From Tetramitus jugosus (Eukaryota > Heterolobosea > Eutetramitea > Acrasida > Vahlkampfiidae): a stretch of 64,000 nucleotides of DNA. The notes below the pieces were generated by a model, which was given only the letters and a program-made list of their open reading frames with translations, was not told where the DNA came from and searched no databases. Below, in pieces: positions 59,243 to 64,000 of this stretch (the first letter of the stretch is position 1; each line of letters begins with the position of its first letter). The DNA is taken from positions 62,001 through 126,000 of the forward strand of contig OW569377.1 of assembly GCA_937625935.1 (NCBI GenBank), in the 5' to 3' direction. Made by a program: the position numbers and the translations under genes.

Positions 59243-59519
59243 ATCCTCAGGTACCTGTAGAACAGTTTTGAACAATTCTTCCCATGGGTCTTCTTGGTCT
59301 ATCATTTCCTCCACCATTTCCACCACCACCAGAAGAAGAGGATCTCCAAATTGATGAAGAAGGAGTGTAGGTCCTAGAACTGCCCTCACTCGTGTCATTT
59401 GATGGAAGCAAAGTTCTAAAAAATATGACTAGAAGCGTGTAAAGAGTTGTGAAGAATGATAGGATCGTTGCCCACCAGCCAGCCTTCTTTACAATTCGCC
59501 CATCTTTCAAATAAGCCAT
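59241..59519 (-). CDS. Selenoprotein K with in-frame UGA (Sec) near C-terminus
   Basis: Starts MAYLKDGRIVKKAGWWATIL, the SelK family N-terminus, followed by one TM (about 20-40, LSFFTTLYTLLVIFFRTLL), a Ser/Gly-rich tail and PRRPMGRI. The frame meets TGA at 59247-59249, then GGA and TAA. Read as Sec, this gives a 92-residue protein with U at 91 followed by Gly. Animal SelK is 94 residues with Sec at 92 in a GGUGR ending, so position and context match closely. SelK is an ER membrane protein linked to protein palmitoylation and ER-associated degradation. If the TGA is a plain stop, the product is a 90-residue protein without Sec. Confidence 0.8.
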
Positions 59520-60142
59520 TGTTTTTTTGTTGGTTTGTTGTTTTGCTGTTTGTTGTTGTTTGATTTTGTTGTTCAAATTGTCGCATGGAGTTGTCGTGGA
59601 AATTCTGTTCTTTTTTTGGGTATCGTCGTGAGAATTTACGCAATTGTTGGTGCTGATATCAGCACATGGACCATTCATCGAATAAAATGGAGATCAAAGT
59701 TAAACTGACATGTCCCTATCGTTGATTCAAGAAGGCTCATAGAAATTGACGAAAGATGAAACAATGAAACGCTCCGATAACCAATACGTATGAGCAGTTT
59801 GCAAGGAACAAATGAGAAAGAACAGTAAAAAAATGTTTGAGACTACAAGTTGGTTTGTATTTGACAAAATAATGTGATGGCTTGTGGTGATAAAAAAGAA
59901 ACAACAACAAGAGAGAAAAGTCTCGTCAAGTGTTCGTTGTTCATGTATGATGGTGTGTGTTTGTTGCTGCTCCACGGGTTGGATTCCCAACGTTTGCACA
60001 GTAGAAGCTACTCCCTCTATTTGTACAACAGCTGTGTGGATCGCCCATGAAGCAAAAGTTTAGCTCAAAGAGCTATATGGTAGTAGTAAGAGTTGTTGAT
60101 GGTGATGAGGAGAGGAGGTGAAAGAGAGCTCTTGATGAGTAT
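59520..60142. other. Intergenic, about 620 bp
   Basis: 5' flank of selenoprotein K (A/C-rich leader with minus-strand CAAACAACAAACAAAA runs) and 3' flank of the NEDD8-like gene. The minus-strand frame at 59727-59999 is hydrophobic and Cys/Phe-rich by composition, with no leader; I do not call it. Confidence 0.4.
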
Positions 60143-60376
60143 TTAGAGTCCACCCTTCAATTGCAAAATCAATTGAATAGTTTGGTTAGCCTTCAATCCC
60201 AACTCCTTGACAGTCTTATCATCAGGCAAGATCTTTCCAGAGAAGACCAGTCTTTGTTGCACTGGTGGAATACCAACCTTCTCTTCGACTTGCTTTTTCA
60301 AGAATTCAATCTTGTCGTTTTCTTCAACGTTGAAGGAGTGTTGAACACCTGATAGAGTCTTAATGTTGAGTTTCAT
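60143..60376 (-). CDS. NEDD8/ubiquitin-like modifier
   Basis: A 77-residue single ubiquitin fold. The core KKQVEEKVGIPPVQQRLVFS with Lys at the ubiquitin-48 position, and KTVKELGLKANQTIQLIL, match NEDD8/RUB1 best. The C-terminus is QLKGG plus one extra Leu, so a peptidase must remove one residue to expose Gly-Gly. The residue at position 72 is Gln rather than the Ala typical of NEDD8 or the Arg of ubiquitin. That residue helps E1 enzymes choose, so identity as NEDD8 is likely but not certain. Its expected targets are cullins. The ATG at 60376 follows a typical leader. Confidence 0.8.
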   Translation of the reverse strand: MKLNIKTLSGVQHSFNVEENDKIEFLKKQVEEKVGIPPVQQRLVFSGKILPDDKTVKELGLKANQTIQLILQLKGGL

Positions 60377-60698
60377 TGTTCGATGTAGTGTGTGGTGAGT
60401 GATGATTTGCTTTTTTTTTCTCTGTTTGTTGATTAGCTTTTGGTTGTCAAACTTGAAAGAGCTTTTTTTCGAGAGGAGAGGAACAATTGGCCGAACTTGT
60501 CATGGTTTACAATGGAAAGTTCCGGTTTTTTGTTCCACAGCGTATGCGGACAAACAACGAGAACTCAGCTGCACTGTCTTGAATCGTGGTGATGACTCTG
60601 GTGTTGTTTTACTTACGCTGAATGATAGCGATAGTTCAGGCAGATGAGAATTTCTCGTTATTTACAGAAAGCGTCGCGCCACAAAAGAACTACAGGCA
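60377..60698. other. Divergent promoter region, 322 bp
   Basis: Between the NEDD8-like gene (minus) and the coiled-coil gene (plus). It includes a T-run at 60413-60420 and no gene. Confidence 0.4.
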
Positions 60699-62486
60699 AT
60701 GCATCAAACAAGCAACGAGCTCTCAGAGATTATTGAGTTGAACGTAATTATAGAAAATGTGGAGCTCTACTCTCTATTTCCCAAAGCCAAACCAATATTC
60801 ATGACTGTTCAGGTTCAAGAATCTCAACAACCCAGTGTCAGTATCTCATCACAGTCGTTCAAGGATCCTCAGATTTCAAGCTCTAAAGATCAATTGTCAT
60901 TGAGTCAATCGAGGTTGACAAAATGTCGAACAGATATCTTCTATGATCTGGTAGGATCTCAAGATAATAAGCCATTGAGTGTCAAGTTTCGAACAAACAA
61001 GTTTAGTTTCCAATTGTACACTATGTTTATTAATCAAGAGAGATACTGCTTGTTCGAAATAGTGTTGGAGTGTTATCAAGACTCAGAAGATAGACGGGCT
61101 ACTTTGTTGGCTCGAGGGAACTTGAGTATGGACATGAATGAGTCAAAGATTTTGTTTGTTGCAAATAAGTTGGACTACGTTGTTACGTTGAGAGATGTGG
61201 AACAACAAAGAGACATGATGCGAGTACATATGACATTGGATATCCAACAAGAAAATGAAGTTCTTCAATCACCAACTAAACTACATGCTCTGATTCATAA
61301 CCTGAGACTCTCATCAGAGGTGCAATTAGAACTCATGAAGGAGGCAAATGATATGAAGCGCTCTCAGCAACAAGAATTGCACAAGTTATTCGAAGAGGAA
61401 TTAAGTTATTTGAGAGAAGCTAACAGGCAGTTGATGGAAGAAATCAAGCTTAAGAATGGACAGATAGAAACTATTGAGCGCTACTTGAATGAAGAGAAGG
61501 AGAAAACAACAAAGATGAAGTTGGATTTGGCACAGATGAATACTAAACTGTCAACTTACAAGAATGAAATTCAAATATTCAGTGATGACAAATTACTGAT
61601 CAGAGAGTATAAGAATATGCAGAAACAGTACCATAGAATGAAAGAGTTAGAACGGGAGAGGGAGGTTATGATTCATGCTCACCAAGAGCAATCTCAACAA
61701 TCTCAACGGTTGATGAAGAAGATAGAGCGGTATAAATCATACCGGAAAACGATAAAGGAACAAGAAAAAGTCATTAACAAACTCGAGGATCTTCTTAAAA
61801 AGAAGTACTTCGATCCTACGTCTTACAATTCTATGATCGAGAGTGATGAACTCCAGAAGCGCGCGAATCAGATTAAACGGCTGGAAACAGAACACGAAGA
61901 GCTAAAGAAGGAGTTGGTCGACAATGAGAAGAATCGTCAGATTTTGGAACAAAAAGTTGTGGAGCTGGGAAGTTACGAAAAGTTGTTGGTAAAACGAGAT
62001 GTAGATAGAATGAGTAAGGATCTCTCAGAATACAAAGCACGAGAGGAGCAACAGATGAACGAATTAGAGTCTTTCCGAACGGAAACATTAGCAATGAGAC
62101 ATTCAATCAAAGAGAAAGAAACTGAAATAAGGAGTCTTAGGGAACAATTAACCACTCAAACTGAAACGCTGAAACAAAGTGATGTACTCCACCAACAAGA
62201 CGAAGCAATCAAGCAATTGAGAAATGAAAAAGACTCAATGAAGAAAGAAAACAATACAATGAAGAATGAGATAGAGCAGTTAAAGAGTCAGACTATGGCA
62301 TTGCAACGAAAGTTAGACGCACTTGATTATGAGAATCATGACATAGCCAAGAGGTACATTGAAGAAATGCACAGTATGAGGTTGAAACTGGCCAATATTA
62401 ATGAATCAAAGGAGTTTGAGGACTACGATTTCGATGACGAAGACAGCGCAATGACTGCCGATATAAAGCAAAGCACAAAGACGTAA
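60699..62486 (+). CDS. Long coiled-coil protein with N-terminal beta domain
   Basis: A 595-residue protein. Residues about 10-190 look like a C2-type beta sandwich (IELNVIIENVELYSLFPK, PLSVKFRTNKFSFQLYTMF, CLFEIVLECYQDSEDRRATL, LARGNLSMDMNESKILF). From about 215 to 570 an almost unbroken coiled coil follows (EELSYLREANRQLMEEIKLK; LEDLLKKKYFDPTSYNSMIE; IRSLREQLTTQTETLKQ), ending in an acidic tail. A C2-like head on a long coiled coil occurs in several centriole and cilium proteins, but I cannot name the family. The ATG at 60699 is first in frame. Convergent with NSUN5 with 7 bp between the stop codons. Confidence 0.7.
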   Translation: MHQTSNELSEIIELNVIIENVELYSLFPKAKPIFMTVQVQESQQPSVSISSQSFKDPQISSSKDQLSLSQSRLTKCRTDIFYDLVGSQDNKPLSVKFRTNKFSFQLYTMFINQERYCLFEIVLECYQDSEDRRATLLARGNLSMDMNESKILFVANKLDYVVTLRDVEQQRDMMRVHMTLDIQQENEVLQSPTKLHALIHNLRLSSEVQLELMKEANDMKRSQQQELHKLFEEELSYLREANRQLMEEIKLKNGQIETIERYLNEEKEKTTKMKLDLAQMNTKLSTYKNEIQIFSDDKLLIREYKNMQKQYHRMKELEREREVMIHAHQEQSQQSQRLMKKIERYKSYRKTIKEQEKVINKLEDLLKKKYFDPTSYNSMIESDELQKRANQIKRLETEHEELKKELVDNEKNRQILEQKVVELGSYEKLLVKRDVDRMSKDLSEYKAREEQQMNELESFRTETLAMRHSIKEKETEIRSLREQLTTQTETLKQSDVLHQQDEAIKQLRNEKDSMKKENNTMKNEIEQLKSQTMALQRKLDALDYENHDIAKRYIEEMHSMRLKLANINESKEFEDYDFDDEDSAMTADIKQSTKT

Positions 62487-62493
62487 TGGTTGT

Positions 62494-64000
62494 CTATTTG
62501 ACCTTTTTCCGTTTATTGTTCTTCTTCGTGATGATGAGTCCTTTTCTCTTCTGGGGACCAATCACCTTCTTTGCTGGTGCAGATTCTGGCTCAACAATCT
62601 CAGTGTTGATAAACTTCTCCACCTTTTCCTCTTCGCTCAAATGTCGATTACGGACAAAACAAGAAACAAAGAAACCATTGGTCAAATGTTCCTTTGGATA
62701 ACAACGGATCACATAGGGAGCAATTCGTTCCATAGAGTAATACTTTCCCAATCGCTTATCATTGCATGTTCCCCTACTCGTCCACTCTGGGAAGCACTTG
62801 TAAAGGCCAAATAACTCTGAATTATCATTCTTTTGTGGTAGTGGCTGATTATTCAAAACATTGAACACTGTTTTTTCATTCTCAGTTTCATGAATGGAAC
62901 AAGTCGAATAGACGACGCATTCCACATTAGGGAACGAAAATGCATGTTTCAGCAATGTACATTGGAAGTTGTGCAGCTTATCTAGTCGTTGTTGACTCTC
63001 ATCGTTAACTCCTCTTCCAACAATACCACTTCCGGAACAACTTGGATCCAACATGATTGCTCTCACATTCTTAAACTTCTCATCGTTTGGATCCACTGTT
63101 AAAAAGTCCTTGTGAATCGGTTGAACCAAGTCATTCTCCAATCCACCTGCAGCCTTCAATCGATTCTTCAAAATCTCAACACGTTTCACATCTCTATCAA
63201 ACGCAAACACTTTCATATTCTTTCGATTGGCATCAAGTGCGACACGAGCAGCCAAAAACGATGTCTTGTTTCCAGGTGCAGCACACGCATCAATAAAATC
63301 AAACTTTTTCTTGTTCTTGGCCGATGAAGAAATGAGATTCAACTTGTTCAATGTTTGCATCAACACGTGAACTGGCATACAACTCGCCTTGTCTTGAACA
63401 ATCACTTGTCCCTTTTGAACAATGGATAATTCGTGAGTAGCAGTTGTAATTGGATAGAGCAACAATAGCTCTGGTATGTGTTCGTCCTTGATGACATGTT
63501 TCTTGCTGTTTCGATCCAAAACATTTGCACTTTCATCATTCTTGTTCACCATACTAGTTGTCTCGTCATCACCGTTATCATCATGCTCAAATCCCAATCG
63601 CCTCAACTCGTCAATTACACTCTTTTCATTGCTCTTTAATGTGTTTACTCTTAAAAATCGATTAATAAACTCTTGTTTTTGACTGTTATTGTTGTTACTG
63701 TTATTGTTGGATTGAGTATCATCGTGATACTCTGTCGAAAACTGACTCAATCGCAACAAATCTTCATTATTCTTCACCTTTTCATTATTGTCAATCTTCA
63801 ATTGCACCAATGTTTGATTCCAAACCGAGTAATACTTTGTTTTAATCAGAGGAAACAATGGATGATGCAATTTCAAAAAACTTTCAAACATATTCTTGAG
63901 TAATTGAGTGTCCTGTGATGCCTGACCGAATAGTGTCTCATATACTGCTACCATGACCATACTCTTGTCCACCAATTGTCGTTTTCGTTTCTCATTTTTA
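62494..64000 (-). CDS. NSUN5/Rcm1-type rRNA m5C methyltransferase, N-terminus beyond right edge
   Basis: RNA cytosine-C5 methyltransferase of the NOL1/NOP2/Sun family. SAM-binding DACAAPGNKTSFLAARVALD, VFAFDRDVKRVEIL, the LDPSCSGSG motif and the YSTCSIHETENE motif with the catalytic Cys are all present. These and the C-terminal LGKYYSMERIAPYV / NGFFVSCFVRN match NSUN5, which methylates the large-subunit rRNA near the peptidyl-transferase side. The open frame continues to the last base (KNEKRKRQLVDKS) without an ATG, so roughly 60-80 N-terminal residues lie outside. A Lys-rich tail (KKNNKRKKVK) suits a nucleolar enzyme. A long Asn/Ser insertion sits near residue 90. Confidence 0.92.
   Translation of the reverse strand, partial: KNEKRKRQLVDKSMVMVAVYETLFGQASQDTQLLKNMFESFLKLHHPLFPLIKTKYYSVWNQTLVQLKIDNNEKVKNNEDLLRLSQFSTEYHDDTQSNNNSNNNNSQKQEFINRFLRVNTLKSNEKSVIDELRRLGFEHDDNGDDETTSMVNKNDESANVLDRNSKKHVIKDEHIPELLLLYPITTATHELSIVQKGQVIVQDKASCMPVHVLMQTLNKLNLISSSAKNKKKFDFIDACAAPGNKTSFLAARVALDANRKNMKVFAFDRDVKRVEILKNRLKAAGGLENDLVQPIHKDFLTVDPNDEKFKNVRAIMLDPSCSGSGIVGRGVNDESQQRLDKLHNFQCTLLKHAFSFPNVECVVYSTCSIHETENEKTVFNVLNNQPLPQKNDNSELFGLYKCFPEWTSRGTCNDKRLGKYYSMERIAPYVIRCYPKEHLTNGFFVSCFVRNRHLSEEEKVEKFINTEIVEPESAPAKKVIGPQKRKGLIITKKNNKRKKVK

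Noticed and set aside
59727-59999. 90-codon Cys/Phe-rich minus-strand ORF
   Set aside because: Begins without an ATG and reflects simple-sequence composition.

Overview
This is eukaryotic nuclear DNA and most resembles a heterolobosean amoeboflagellate such as Naegleria. That assignment is inference from overall character, not from a search. The support is high gene density (about 35 protein genes in 64 kb), mostly intronless genes with a few short GT-AG introns of about 60-230 nt, A/C-rich leaders just before start codons, long Gln/Asn/Ser/His runs, ciliary-type proteins beside amoeba-type signalling proteins, and an apparent selenoprotein.

Layout. 1-4.7 kb: a kinesin cut by the left edge, a Rab5-like GTPase split by two introns, and a RING protein. 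4.7-5.35 kb: a scar of broken gene fragments, including a damaged copy of the Cys-rich gene found at 21.2-21.8 kb. 5.5-9.2 kb: a fused fatty-acid desaturase and a bacterial-looking F420-type oxidoreductase. 9.7-13.8 kb: a small RIIa-like protein, eIF5A, an RCK/LF4-type ciliary kinase with two introns, and a CDCA7-type zinc-finger protein. 14.9-22 kb: two mitochondrial-looking proteins, SPF27/BCAS2, an ankyrin protein, a SOUL heme-binding protein and a secreted Cys-rich EGF protein. 22.7-31.4 kb: GnT-I, an F-box membrane protein, a small unknown, a prenylcysteine-oxidase-like flavoprotein and a tandem AAA ATPase (PEX1-like).

31.75-37.16 kb is the accessory part: one 5.27-kb LINE retrotransposon on the minus strand, with ORF1, an APE endonuclease and a reverse transcriptase. 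It is bounded by an exact 13-bp target-site duplication and ends in poly(A). It inserted 42 bp upstream of a tRNA-Val(CAC) gene. Its 3' end carries two short hairpins that differ by a compensatory base-pair change.

37.5-64 kb: a two-exon zinc-finger protein, two small unknowns, a Kelch-PB1-MAP3K fusion, an RWP-RK factor, the shared RNA polymerase subunit Rpb12, an F-box protein, an 842-residue SKP1-related protein, a beta-helix protein, selenoprotein K with an in-frame UGA, a NEDD8-like modifier, a coiled-coil protein and NSUN5 (cut by the right edge).

There is no operon logic. Genes are packed convergently or divergently with gaps of tens to hundreds of bases. Several belong to ubiquitin or ubiquitin-like pathways (RING, two F-box proteins, SKP1-like, NEDD8-like), but they are scattered. 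The observations most worth following are the tRNA-adjacent LINE, the desaturase fused to a His-box-less desaturase domain, selenoprotein K and its 3' inverted repeat, the Kelch-PB1-MAP3K protein and the giant SKP1 relative.
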